10,733 nucleotides of DNA, taken from Cytophagales bacterium. GTDB taxonomy: Bacteria > Bacteroidota > Bacteroidia > Cytophagales > Cytophagaceae. The stretch lies in contig JANYCO010000570.1 in the NCBI GenBank assembly GCA_025360235.1, positions 1 through 10,733 of the forward strand, given 5' to 3'. The first letter of the stretch is position 1. Every line of letters begins with the position of its first letter. A program made the translations under genes and the position numbers. The notes beneath the pieces are model-generated. The model was not told where the DNA came from, did not search any database, and saw only the letters and a list, made by a program, of their open reading frames with translations. Of this stretch, positions 1 to 7,615 are shown in pieces.

Positions 1-86
1 CATTACATTTGGATAATTACTGGTAGAAGTTTGTTCGAAACAACCATAAGGTTCTCTCAATATAGATTCTATTCCTTTCATCAGGT
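1..86 (-). repeat. Left arm of an 86-bp inverted repeat (likely fold-back artefact)
   Basis: Bases 1-86 are the reverse complement of bases 181-266 with a single mismatch (base 61 against base 206). The arm is antisense to the thioester-coding part of the alpha-2-macroglobulin gene. Read in the frame of that gene it contains a TAG at 63-65 and does not code for the expected upstream domain. Its position at the very end of the window, and the lack of any mobile-element signature, suggest a chimeric read or assembly fold-back at a contig end. A real inverted duplication that disrupts the gene is the alternative. Confidence 0.9.
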
Positions 87-1640
87 AATGAGAAAGAAAA
101 AGAATATTCTTTTGAAATCAATAATTTAGTTGATGGTTCTGTAAAGGCTGAATTTACTGCCTATCCATCTGTAGTGACTGACCTGATGAAAGGAATAGAA
201 TCTATCTTGAGAGAACCTTATGGTTGTTTCGAACAAACTTCTACCAGTAATTATCCAAATGTAATGGTAAAACAATATATGCTTGAAACGGGAGAAGGTG
301 TTCCGGCTGAAGGAGTGGAAACACTTCTTGATAAAGGGTACAAAAGATTAATTTCTTATGAAACTAAAGAAAAAGGATATGAATGGTTTGGAGGCACTCC
401 TGCGCATGAAGGACTAACTGCTTATGGATTGATGCAGTTCAGTGATATGAAACGTGTATACAACAATGTAGATGGAGAAATGATTAACCGTACACAAGCA
501 TGGTTGTTAAGCAGAAGAGATGGAAACGGTGGTTTCAAACGCAGTGCACAAGCTCTGGATCAGTTTGGAAGAGCTAGTGAAGATGTTACCAATGCTTACA
601 TCGTTTATGGTTTATCCGAAGCAGGAAACAGAGAGATCAGAAAAGAGCTTGATAAAGTATATGCAAAAGCGATGGAATCTAAAGATCCATATCAATTAGC
701 GTTAGCTGCCAATTCACTTTACAATTTCAAAGACGACAAACTTGCATTGAAAGCTATGGAAGTATTATATTCATTGCAAGATAAGAATGGCAGCTGGACT
801 GGTAAATCACATTCGATTACTTATTCTCAAGGAAATTCATTGACAACGGAAGCAACTTCACTTGTGATCCTGGCAATGATCAAGTCGGGTAAACCTGATC
901 AGAACGCCTTGAATAAATCAGTTCAATTCCTGATCGGTTCACGTTCCGGCTCCGGAGGATTTAGTTCTACGCAAGGTACCGTATTGGCTTTAAAAGCACT
1001 TACAGAATATGCAAAATATTCTAAGAAGACAGATGAAAGTGGCACAATTGAGCTTTATGTAGATGGAAAGAAAGTATCAGAGAAGTCTTATGAAGCAGGA
1101 GAAAGAGAAGCAATCGTTTTAAATGGATTGGAAAAATATATTTCAAAAGGAAAACACACCATTAAAGTGAAATATAAAAATGCGGAGAATCCTCTGCCCT
1201 ATTCTATCGCTGTAAATTACAGTACGTCACTTCCTCAAAACGATGCGGAATGTAAGGTTAGTATTAACACTAAACTAAGCAGCAAATCTACTTTTGTTGG
1301 TGAAACAGTAAGACTTACAACTGTTCTTAAAAATAGCACAAAAGACGGTCTCCCAATGACCATGGCAATTGTAGGAATCCCAGCAGGATTGAGTGCACAG
1401 CCTTGGCAATTGAAAGAATTAACTGAAAAGAAGAAAGTTGATTTCTATGAAGTAAGAGATAATAATATTTTCTTCTACTACCGTCAAATGTTGCCTGAGG
1501 AAACTAGAGAAATCAATCTTGACTTAAAAGCGGATATTGCCGGGGAGTACGAAGCTCAGGCTTCTTCAGGTTACCTATACTATACAAATGAATTTAAAGT
1601 TTGGAGTGCTCCGGAAAGGATTACTATTAAACGCAAATAA
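87..1640 (+). CDS. Bacterial alpha-2-macroglobulin family protein, C-terminal part (5' truncated)
   Basis: This is the C-terminal 517 residues of a bacterial alpha-2-macroglobulin, an envelope protein that traps proteases through a reactive thioester. Numbering from base 87, residues 46-50 read GCFEQ, with the thioester Cys at 47 and Gln at 50. A helical thioester domain follows to about residue 310, with typical Gly/aromatic segments (GGTPAHEGLTAYGL near 102-115, RRDGNGGF near 143-150, SGSGGFSSTQ near 287-296). The rest, to the last residue, looks like beta-sandwich (MG/receptor-binding-like) domains. Full-length bacterial homologues are usually about 1,500-1,900 residues, so most of the gene lies upstream. 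The frame is open from base 66, but bases before 87 belong to the inverted-repeat arm. A GTG at 174 is an internal valine, not a start, because coding of the same family character continues upstream of it. Transcription ends at the hairpin at 1673-1707. The family call is firm; the true 5' context is unknown. Confidence 0.92.
   Translation, partial: NEKEKEYSFEINNLVDGSVKAEFTAYPSVVTDLMKGIESILREPYGCFEQTSTSNYPNVMVKQYMLETGEGVPAEGVETLLDKGYKRLISYETKEKGYEWFGGTPAHEGLTAYGLMQFSDMKRVYNNVDGEMINRTQAWLLSRRDGNGGFKRSAQALDQFGRASEDVTNAYIVYGLSEAGNREIRKELDKVYAKAMESKDPYQLALAANSLYNFKDDKLALKAMEVLYSLQDKNGSWTGKSHSITYSQGNSLTTEATSLVILAMIKSGKPDQNALNKSVQFLIGSRSGSGGFSSTQGTVLALKALTEYAKYSKKTDESGTIELYVDGKKVSEKSYEAGEREAIVLNGLEKYISKGKHTIKVKYKNAENPLPYSIAVNYSTSLPQNDAECKVSINTKLSSKSTFVGETVRLTTVLKNSTKDGLPMTMAIVGIPAGLSAQPWQLKELTEKKKVDFYEVRDNNIFFYYRQMLPEETREINLDLKADIAGEYEAQASSGYLYYTNEFKVWSAPERITIKRK
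181..266 (+). repeat. Right arm of the 86-bp inverted repeat
   Basis: This is the partner of bases 1-86, separated from it by a 94-bp spacer (87-180). This arm is the genuine coding copy: it is in frame with the alpha-2-macroglobulin gene and encodes the region around the GCFEQ thioester motif. Confidence 0.9.
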
Positions 1641-1672
1641 ATTAGACTTGCTTAGTTGTTTGTTTAATGTTG

Positions 1673-1707
1673 AACGAGTTCTGCCGAAAGGTGGGGCTCG
1701 TTTTTTT
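1673..1707 (+). terminator. Intrinsic terminator of the alpha-2-macroglobulin gene
   Basis: A 13-bp stem (1673-1685 with 1690-1702) is capped by a GAAA tetraloop (1686-1689) and runs into a run of seven T (1701-1707). Four of the inner pairs are G-U wobbles (1679, 1680, 1682, 1683). These become A-C mismatches on the opposite strand, so the hairpin is strong only for plus-strand transcripts. It lies 32 bp after the alpha-2-macroglobulin stop, and its T tract overlaps the stop codon of the convergent protease gene. Confidence 0.85.
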
Positions 1708-3343
1708 AATACCTAACAATTTTTTTATTAACCGTTCTATCAGGAAAATGAAATTGAAGTTGGTACATTCCTTCAGGAAAAATGCTAAAATTTATGCTCG
1801 TTTCATTTCTTACATTATTGATCAAAACCTTATCGGTAGCTACCCACCTTCCAAGCATATCAAACATTCTTATTTCAACAGATTGATTATAATATTTACC
1901 ATCGGAAGTAAAAGAAAGATACTCGTCTCTTATTGGATTGGGATAAACAATGAAATCGATACCAGCATTAAAATATTTAAAGTTTATATATTCCTTTGCT
2001 TTGTTATATCTTGGAATTCCATAGCCAAGGTAGTTGTCCGGATTTGAAAATTGAGTAGCTGATTTTTTTAACGCATCTGCAATCTCCATATTGGAGAGTG
2101 TAGGAAATGCCTGCCAAACTCCTGCCGCCAGTCCTGCAGTGAGCGGACAAGAAAAAGATGTACCACTTGCATAGGTTATACTTCCTGAAGGAGAGCCCAA
2201 AGCAACCACAGAGCCTTTTGCTGCAAGATCCGGCTTTATTCTTCCGTCAGCGGAAGGACCTACTGAACTAAAGTCAACGTAGGTCATATTATAGTCTACA
2301 GCACCGATTGCCAGGACTGAATCACCATCAGCAGGTGTAGAAATTTTATGCCAACTATTGGCTCCTTCATTTCCTGCACTAGCCAAAACCAATATTCCTT
2401 TTGAAGCAGCAAAGTCTGCGGCTATAGCAGCTATAGTAGTATTTCCATCCATATCCTGATACGTATGACTTGTACTGTTTGAATCAAAAGTGGTATAACC
2501 AAGAGAAGTACTTATAATATCAGTTCCAATGCTGTCGGCATATTCTGCTCCTCTTGCCCAATTGGTCTCTTCCAATTCAGTTTCTGTAAAAGCATTTTCT
2601 GTTCGGAGCAATATGAATGAAGCATTGTAAGCAGTACCAATAAGAGCACCTTGTTGAAACCCGGCTATCGTGCTGAGCACTTCCAACCCATGCTGATCGT
2701 CGTCGTACACATCCGTTTCATTGTCCACAAAATCATAGGTGGCAATAATTTTATTATTAGTATACAAATGGTTTAGAAATGTAACAGTTGAAGCATTCTT
2801 AAATCCTGCATCAAGAAGGGCTATAGTTATGCCTTCGCCATGAAAGCCATCAGAATGCATTTGATCAGCTTCCTGCATGTAGATCTGGTTATAGGAAATG
2901 CCGTAAGAAATATTTGTCTGAGTAGTTTGATTTGTTTCAATAGCTTTATCCTCACAATATTCGTGAGTAGTCATTTTTCTTGCAACACTTTTAGATTTTT
3001 TTACAAAAGGAAGTAAATTAATACTAACCATTTCCAATGAATCTGCTGATACTACAACAGCATTCATCCACTTAAGTGCATATATGATCTGTGCACCCTT
3101 TGTAGTAAGACTATCAAGATAGGCTGGAGTAACGGGCAGATCACCTGATGTAATACTTATATGCTGATTTTGTCTTCGCTGAATAGCCTTTGCTGACAAA
3201 TAAGCGGATGGATTTGAAATTGTATAAGGATTGGTATTTTTGTCTGTAAAATAAACAACGTACTTTTTGTTTTGGGCACAAAGTACGTTGGATGATAAAA
3301 TTAACAAAAGGAATAAAAACCGGGGCTTATTTGTACCTGCCAT
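1706..3343 (-). CDS. Secreted subtilisin-like serine protease (S8) with T9SS sorting domain
   Basis: This 545-residue subtilase is predicted to be exported to the cell surface or medium. It begins with a signal peptide (about residues 1-23, hydrophobic LFLLLILSS, ending near LCAQ) and a pro-region to about 165. The S8 catalytic domain carries all the key residues: Asp178 in LLDAG, His218 in DDDQHG, oxyanion Asn325 in ASAGN and Ser396 in SGTSFSCP. The His motif reads HGLEV rather than the common HGTHV, a variation tolerated in Bacteroidota members. Residues about 462-545 form a type-A T9SS sorting domain (FIVYPNP near 464-470, FDMLGRWV, EGMYQL, ending KKIVRY), so it should cross the outer membrane through the type IX machinery. 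The start ATG at 3343 lies inside the preceding lipoprotein gene (17-bp overlap), which indicates one operon with that gene and mnmA. The substrate is unknown. Confidence 0.95.
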   Translation of the reverse strand: MAGTNKPRFLFLLLILSSNVLCAQNKKYVVYFTDKNTNPYTISNPSAYLSAKAIQRRQNQHISITSGDLPVTPAYLDSLTTKGAQIIYALKWMNAVVVSADSLEMVSINLLPFVKKSKSVARKMTTHEYCEDKAIETNQTTQTNISYGISYNQIYMQEADQMHSDGFHGEGITIALLDAGFKNASTVTFLNHLYTNNKIIATYDFVDNETDVYDDDQHGLEVLSTIAGFQQGALIGTAYNASFILLRTENAFTETELEETNWARGAEYADSIGTDIISTSLGYTTFDSNSTSHTYQDMDGNTTIAAIAADFAASKGILVLASAGNEGANSWHKISTPADGDSVLAIGAVDYNMTYVDFSSVGPSADGRIKPDLAAKGSVVALGSPSGSITYASGTSFSCPLTAGLAAGVWQAFPTLSNMEIADALKKSATQFSNPDNYLGYGIPRYNKAKEYINFKYFNAGIDFIVYPNPIRDEYLSFTSDGKYYNQSVEIRMFDMLGRWVATDKVLINNVRNETSINFSIFPEGMYQLQFHFPDRTVNKKIVRY

Positions 3344-4025
3344 GTTTTATTAATTTCTGAATATAATGAGTTCCTCCCTGTCTTCTACCAGGAGTAACTC
3401 CGCTAGAGCTTTGGTAACTGTAATCCTTTATTTCTTTATAAACAAGTCCATTATCATTTGCATAAACTTCCATTGATTTATATTGACCAATAGCACTGCT
3501 GTCGTTTGCCTGCACTACCGTTACTGTTTTTGGAAAGTAAAGACCATTATGAGAAAATGACCTGTAAATATCTTTCATTACATAATAATTTTGAGGATCG
3601 TTGGTGGGGTCTGAAATATTTCCATCCCAGCTTTTACCAACAGCAAAAGGGAAAACCAGTTTTACAAAACGTACATTATTTTGAACTCTGATAATTTTAC
3701 CATTGGTATTAAATTCAGTCCAAACCGAGTCCGGGTAAGAATTCCAGGCACCTCCATTAGTGCTATAATAAACATAAACCTGATACCGTACTTCATCATT
3801 TACGGTTATAGGGCTATGAATTTCTTCTTTTATAGAATAGTCACTCGTAGCAAAGGTAATGGAGTCAAGAATTGTGGTGTCCGAAACACTGAATATTGAA
3901 TAATCGCCGTCGCTGATTGGAAAATAACTATAACCAAGATCTTCCGAACTAGGGTCAGCGTATTTCTTGCAGGAAAGCAATGCTAACGTAAAAAAAGCAG
4001 CAATAATTATAGTATATATTCTCAT
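3327..4025 (-). CDS. Lipoprotein of unknown function
   Basis: This is a 232-residue protein with a lipoprotein signal peptide: MRIY, then a hydrophobic stretch, then a lipobox LLSC with Cys19. I do not recognise the mature domain. It is rich in Tyr, Ser, Asp and aromatic residues and looks like beta structure, with no visible catalytic motif. The ATG at 4025 is preferred over one at 4055 because it places the signal peptide at the N-terminus and because it overlaps the mnmA stop as ATGA, a typical translational-coupling junction. The 3' end overlaps the protease start by 17 bp. Co-transcription with a T9SS-secreted protease suggests a role in the envelope, perhaps alongside that enzyme, but this rests only on position. 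Confidence 0.85.
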   Translation of the reverse strand: MRIYTIIIAAFFTLALLSCKKYADPSSEDLGYSYFPISDGDYSIFSVSDTTILDSITFATSDYSIKEEIHSPITVNDEVRYQVYVYYSTNGGAWNSYPDSVWTEFNTNGKIIRVQNNVRFVKLVFPFAVGKSWDGNISDPTNDPQNYYVMKDIYRSFSHNGLYFPKTVTVVQANDSSAIGQYKSMEVYANDNGLVYKEIKDYSYQSSSGVTPGRRQGGTHYIQKLIKHGRYK

Positions 4026-5131
4026 TTTTCTTGTTTGAAACTTGATTGTATCCAACCTCCTCCTATTACATCATTGCCTTCGTAAAAAACGGCAGCCTGA
4101 CCAGGAGCAATTGCAAAAACACCTTCATTAAACAACACTTTCATTCCATCTCCTACCTGAGTGATGGTGGCCAGAGCTCCATCGTCGTTATAACGGACCT
4201 TCGTTATCGTTTCGTATGTTTTGGTTAGAGGATCTGCATATTTTACCATATTTAATTTATGCACCCACATGGCATCCTTAGACAATTCATCTAATTTACC
4301 CAAAACAACCCTGTTTTTTTCCTTTTGAATTTCCGTTACAAAGATCGGATAGCCCATCGCAATACCCAATCCTTTTCGCTGACCAATGGTATAAAAAGGA
4401 TAACCTTCATGTTTACCCACAACGGTACCATCAGTAAGCACAAACTCCCCCCCCTTTACTTCTTCTTCCAAACCAGGCACGCGTCTTTTTAGAAAACCTC
4501 TGTAATCATTGTCCGGAACAAAACAAATTTCATAGGATTCAGATTTATTTACCAAATCCACAAACCCCCGTTCTTTTGCAAAATTTTTAATTTCGGTTTT
4601 TCTTAAATGACCCAAGGGATACATAGTCCGACTCAGGCTTTGTTGAGAAATTCCCCACAAGGCATAAGACTGATCCTTATTTTCATCTATCCCTTTTGAA
4701 ATAACCTGCCTTCCGTTTTCCTGTCTGATGTTGGCATAATGTCCTGTAGCGATAAACTGACAATCGAGTTTATCTGCTCGTCTCAGAAGTGCGTCCCATT
4801 TGATATGCGTGTTGCATAACACACATGGGTTAGGTGTTCTACCCGCAATATATTCATCTGTAAAATGATTGATCACATAATCTCCAAACTCTTCACGAAT
4901 GTCCAGTATGTAGTGAGGAAAGCCAAGGCTGACAGCAATATTCCGTGCATCGTTTATAGAATCCAGACTACAACAACCTGTCTCTTTTTTTGAACTGCCG
5001 GAAGAAGCATAATCCCAGGTTTTCATGGTCATGCCGATCACCTCATAGCCCTGTTCGTGCAACATTACTGCTGCTACAGAACTATCTATTCCCCCACTCA
5101 TCGCTACCAGCACTCTACCGTGTTTGCTCAT
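4022..5131 (-). CDS. mnmA: tRNA-specific 2-thiouridylase MnmA (TrmU)
   Basis: This cytoplasmic enzyme makes the 2-thio group of the wobble uridine (s2U34) in tRNAs for Lys, Glu and Gln, using ATP and sulfur relayed from a cysteine desulfurase. The 369-residue length is normal. The ATP PP-loop is SGGIDSS at residues 12-18. The two catalytic cysteines are present: Cys106 in NPCVLCN and Cys203 in SYEICFV, matching Cys102 and Cys199 of the E. coli enzyme. Other family blocks are ATGHYANI (about 128-135), KDQSYALWGI (about 152-161) and YTIGQRKGLGI (about 247-257), followed by the C-terminal beta-barrel. The gene leads a minus-strand operon with a lipoprotein and a secreted protease that have no obvious link to tRNA modification. 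A run of eight G on the coding strand (4447-4454) sits in the coding sequence and is in frame. Confidence 0.97.
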   Translation of the reverse strand: MSKHGRVLVAMSGGIDSSVAAVMLHEQGYEVIGMTMKTWDYASSGSSKKETGCCSLDSINDARNIAVSLGFPHYILDIREEFGDYVINHFTDEYIAGRTPNPCVLCNTHIKWDALLRRADKLDCQFIATGHYANIRQENGRQVISKGIDENKDQSYALWGISQQSLSRTMYPLGHLRKTEIKNFAKERGFVDLVNKSESYEICFVPDNDYRGFLKRRVPGLEEEVKGGEFVLTDGTVVGKHEGYPFYTIGQRKGLGIAMGYPIFVTEIQKEKNRVVLGKLDELSKDAMWVHKLNMVKYADPLTKTYETITKVRYNDDGALATITQVGDGMKVLFNEGVFAIAPGQAAVFYEGNDVIGGGWIQSSFKQEK

Positions 5132-5177
5132 CTTCCGTTAATGACTTGAAATTATTTAATGTAACCGATATTATTTG

Positions 5178-5185
5178 CAAAAATA
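5178..5185 (-). promoter_or_regulatory. Putative -7 element for the mnmA operon
   Basis: On the minus strand this reads TATTTTTG, an exact match to the Bacteroidota -7 consensus TAnnTTTG. It would give a leader of about 40 nt before the mnmA ATG at 5131. I see no matching -33 TTG at the usual 19-20 bp spacing, so the call rests on one short element and its sensible position. Confidence 0.4.
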
Positions 5186-5208
5186 CCTATATTTTAGTCA
5201 ATAAAGTC

Positions 5209-5216
5209 TAAATTTG
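5209..5216 (+). promoter_or_regulatory. Putative -7 element for the TrpF-like gene
   Basis: TAAATTTG matches TAnnTTTG exactly and lies 25 bp before the ATG at 5242, giving a short leader. No clear -33 TTG is present at the expected distance. In an AT-rich intergenic region such an 8-mer can arise by chance. Confidence 0.35.
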
Positions 5217-5241
5217 TCATGAATTTAAAGTAGTGGGAACT

Positions 5242-5829
5242 ATGGCTCTAAAAACCTTTGTAAAAGCAGGAAACATTACCAACCTTTCCGATGCCCGTTA
5301 TTGTGCAGGAATGGGGGTTGAAATAATTGGTTTTCCTGTGGGGAAATCCAATCCAAAGGCGCTTGAATACGCTAAAATTAAAGAAATTGCAGGCTGGGTA
5401 TCAGGTATCAAAATAGCACTTGAATTTGAAGATCTGTTTTTTGACGAAGCTTATAGCATTCAGTTAATACATGAAATCAAACCTGATTACATTCAACTCC
5501 CTTACAATTTACGTGCTGATTTCAGAAGAATTACTTCTATTCCATTATTACTTTATACCACTACTTTAAATGATGAATCTTTGGCAAAGGAAGATATTAT
5601 TCTATATGATGGGACTATTTCTGATAATGAAAAAAGTCTACTTGATTTTTGCACAAAAAATAAGGTTATCTTATCTGGTTCTCAAATTAATCCCAATTAT
5701 TTACAAAAGATATTAACAATTCTTAAACCCTTTGGTATTGAGCTAAAGGGAGGAAATGAGATAAGTCCAGGTTTAAAATCTTTTGATGAATTATCAGAAA
5801 TCCTTGAATTTTTGGAAGTGGAGGAATAA
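5242..5829 (+). CDS. TrpF-like (phosphoribosylanthranilate isomerase fold) protein lacking the catalytic Cys
   Basis: This 195-residue protein aligns by eye along its length with TrpF, a TIM-barrel enzyme of tryptophan synthesis. Residues 8-19 (KAGNITNLSDAR) match the K-x-C-G-I-T-N-L-x-D-A opening. IGF (29-31), YIQLP (83-87, in place of VQLHG), LYDGT (121-125, in place of LLDTK), LSGSQINP (144-151, in place of LSGGLNP) and ELKGGNEISPG (167-177, in place of DVSSGVE.PG) follow in order. The catalytic cysteine is Gly10 in an ungapped alignment, and the phosphate-binding and QLHG motifs are altered. Asp123 could correspond to the general-acid Asp. Loss of the Cys makes isomerase activity unlikely, and no other trp gene is nearby, so it may be a repurposed paralogue. 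It has no signal peptide and should be cytoplasmic. The ATG at 5242 is chosen over a GTG at 5233 because the family's first strand starts just after it. Confidence 0.75.
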   Translation: MALKTFVKAGNITNLSDARYCAGMGVEIIGFPVGKSNPKALEYAKIKEIAGWVSGIKIALEFEDLFFDEAYSIQLIHEIKPDYIQLPYNLRADFRRITSIPLLLYTTTLNDESLAKEDIILYDGTISDNEKSLLDFCTKNKVILSGSQINPNYLQKILTILKPFGIELKGGNEISPGLKSFDELSEILEFLEVEE

Positions 5830-5870
5830 ATGGCTAACTTAGTACACAAATTTATACTTTGAATAAACAA

Positions 5871-6887
5871 ATGAAAAAATACTTTTTACTTATCTTCCTT
5901 ACAATTTCAATAGGAATAGACAACACTGTTTTTTGTCAGGATATTATTAAGACTAAAACGGGGGAAGAGATAAAGGCTAAATTACTTAAAACAACTCGTA
6001 AGGAAGCCACCTACAAGACCTATAATGATCCTGAGTTTAGCACTTATACTATTCCGTATAAGGAACTCGCAAGTATTCAAATGCAAGGCGCAAAAAAACC
6101 TATTCTGTTTAACCATCGTTTGCCAAGGGGCTATATAAGTATTTCTGGCAATGGTCCTGGTTCTTCAATTCCTCTGGGGGATTTACAATCTACTTCCTAT
6201 AGTAATTCAGGGCATGAACCAGGTTTTGCCAAGAATAATAATGGAAACATTAAACTTGAAGTTGGTACCTATATTTTCAGAAGACTTGGATTCAGTTTTT
6301 GTTTAGGCTATTTTGCCAATAAATTTGATTATCAAAAATTTGGAGAAGTTTATGGTGGCGCCAATAATTATAGTAATGTAAGTGCTTCTACACCTCAGAA
6401 CAATAATCCAGGTTCTACAAATACCAGTACTAACAATAGCAAGGGTAAAAAAAAATCAGACAGCTGGTCTTTTACACATTTTCTCGTTGGGCCAATGTAC
6501 TCAGTGAAAATCGGAAAGAGATTTACATGGGATTTTAAAGTAAGAGCTGGAATTATTGATGTTAGAAAGCCTGGTATAAATTTATCATTCAGAACGCATC
6601 AGGGAACCAATACTACTTATCACAATTATTCTTTCGAACAGGATGGTCATTCCAAAACCCTGGGGTATAATTTAGGAACTACTTTTCGGTTCTCCATGAC
6701 TAAAAGATTCTCACTTGCCGTAAGCCTTGATTATATGCATGTTGATCCAGTTATAAATATCAGAACGAATGGTATTGCAGGAAATCAAAATTCGGGTTAT
6801 GATAAAATACATTACAATTTTTCTTCTATTACACAATGCATTGGTTTGGTTTATCAATTTAAAAGAAAAAGAAATAAATATGAATAA
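5871..6887 (+). CDS. Outer-membrane beta-barrel protein, function unknown
   Basis: This is a 338-residue exported protein. MKKYFLLIFL opens a signal peptide ending near residue 22 (VFCQ). The Cys there is preceded by Phe, so it is not a convincing lipobox. Residues about 24-75 form a small domain (DIIKTKTGEEIKAKLLKTTR, then an IPYKELASIQ-like segment) often seen at the N-terminus of Bacteroidota envelope proteins. From about 125 to the end, alternating hydrophobic and aromatic strands suggest a beta-barrel, broken by a long Asn/Ser/Thr-rich then Lys-rich loop (about 164-197). The last strand, near 319-330, ends in Phe. The ATG at 5871 is used instead of an upstream TTG at 5859, since it opens the signal peptide directly. 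A weak promoter-like pair (TTG 5812-5814, TAACTTAG 5835-5842) precedes it. It overlaps the next lipoprotein gene by 8 bp. Confidence 0.8.
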   Translation: MKKYFLLIFLTISIGIDNTVFCQDIIKTKTGEEIKAKLLKTTRKEATYKTYNDPEFSTYTIPYKELASIQMQGAKKPILFNHRLPRGYISISGNGPGSSIPLGDLQSTSYSNSGHEPGFAKNNNGNIKLEVGTYIFRRLGFSFCLGYFANKFDYQKFGEVYGGANNYSNVSASTPQNNNPGSTNTSTNNSKGKKKSDSWSFTHFLVGPMYSVKIGKRFTWDFKVRAGIIDVRKPGINLSFRTHQGTNTTYHNYSFEQDGHSKTLGYNLGTTFRFSMTKRFSLAVSLDYMHVDPVINIRTNGIAGNQNSGYDKIHYNFSSITQCIGLVYQFKRKRNKYE

Positions 6888-7614
6888 GAAATTATTAATA
6901 ACAATCGGTATCGTTATTCTTTTTTTAGGTTGTAATAAAAAGAAAGATACCTATTCTGCAAATGAGTATTCTGTTAGTGTTGCAGCATACCCTGTCAAGG
7001 TTGCTTCTACATTAAAAGGGGTAAATACCACTTATTTGTTGCAAGGTGCTATCATAGCTCCATCACCAGTGGAGTTATTTGATCATGGGTTTATAATTAA
7101 GGGCTCCCCTAATATTTACCGAAAGTTTAATGGAGGCAGAAAAATTGGATTGGTGGAGGATTACTATACAACACAAACTCCATTGTATGATTCACTGGTT
7201 GCTTTTTATGTTGTTTTTCACAATGGCGATTCTCTCCGAAGTGATGTAAACTATATGATAAAATATAAAGCACCTATTCCACCAAATCCTAACTTTTCCG
7301 GATTTTATATAAATCCTGTTACAGCAGGAATTACACAGCTTACACTTACTACAAATTACAATGCCAATAGTCCTTATATTTTCGGAACAGAAATATTGTA
7401 TTTTAAAGATACCAAAGGAACAAAATGGAGCAGTTTTCCTCTTCCTCCGAATCCTTCTTACAATGCTTTCACACTTGAGGGAGCTGTACCAGGCCTTATT
7501 CAGGGAACCACATATGATTTTAAAGTTACATCAACATTTTACCCACCCCAAGGTCCGGTTTTCTTAAATCCAATATCAATTACAACAAAAGACACTATAG
7601 TTACATTCCAGTAA
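6880..7614 (+). CDS. Lipoprotein of unknown function
   Basis: This 244-residue protein has a lipoprotein signal: MNKK, a hydrophobic segment and FLGC with Cys18, followed by NKKKD. No known domain is recognised. The mature part is rich in Tyr, Pro and Thr and probably beta-sandwich, with a second half (YINPVTAGITQLTLTTNY, and VPGLIQGTTYDFKVTSTF near the end) that resembles fibronectin type III or similar Ig-like strands. This is weak, visual evidence. The frame is open from 6769, but the ATG at 6880 is chosen because it opens the signal peptide and overlaps the upstream stop by only 8 bp. The next gene starts 1 bp after its stop, so all three genes are probably one transcript. Confidence 0.8.
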   Translation: MNKKLLITIGIVILFLGCNKKKDTYSANEYSVSVAAYPVKVASTLKGVNTTYLLQGAIIAPSPVELFDHGFIIKGSPNIYRKFNGGRKIGLVEDYYTTQTPLYDSLVAFYVVFHNGDSLRSDVNYMIKYKAPIPPNPNFSGFYINPVTAGITQLTLTTNYNANSPYIFGTEILYFKDTKGTKWSSFPLPPNPSYNAFTLEGAVPGLIQGTTYDFKVTSTFYPPQGPVFLNPISITTKDTIVTFQ

Positions 7615-7615
7615 T

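Noticed and set aside
174..1640. GTG at 174 as the start of the alpha-2-macroglobulin gene
   Set aside because: The same frame codes family-like sequence from 87 (SFEINNLVDGSVKAEF and on), so the GTG is an internal valine of a truncated gene.
1667..2047. Plus-strand open frame of 126 codons
   Set aside because: It lies antisense to the C-terminal sorting domain of the protease and starts inside the terminator hairpin; the translation is low-complexity and unlike a real protein.
3506..3899. Two short plus-strand frames
   Set aside because: They are antisense to the lipoprotein gene, which has a signal peptide and operon-style overlaps; the short frames have no supporting feature.
4990..5211. 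Plus-strand frame of 73 codons
   Set aside because: It is antisense to the conserved PP-loop end of mnmA and continues into the divergent promoter region.
7361..7567. Plus-strand frame of 68 codons inside the second lipoprotein
   Set aside because: It is a shifted frame within a gene with a clear signal peptide and tight operon spacing.
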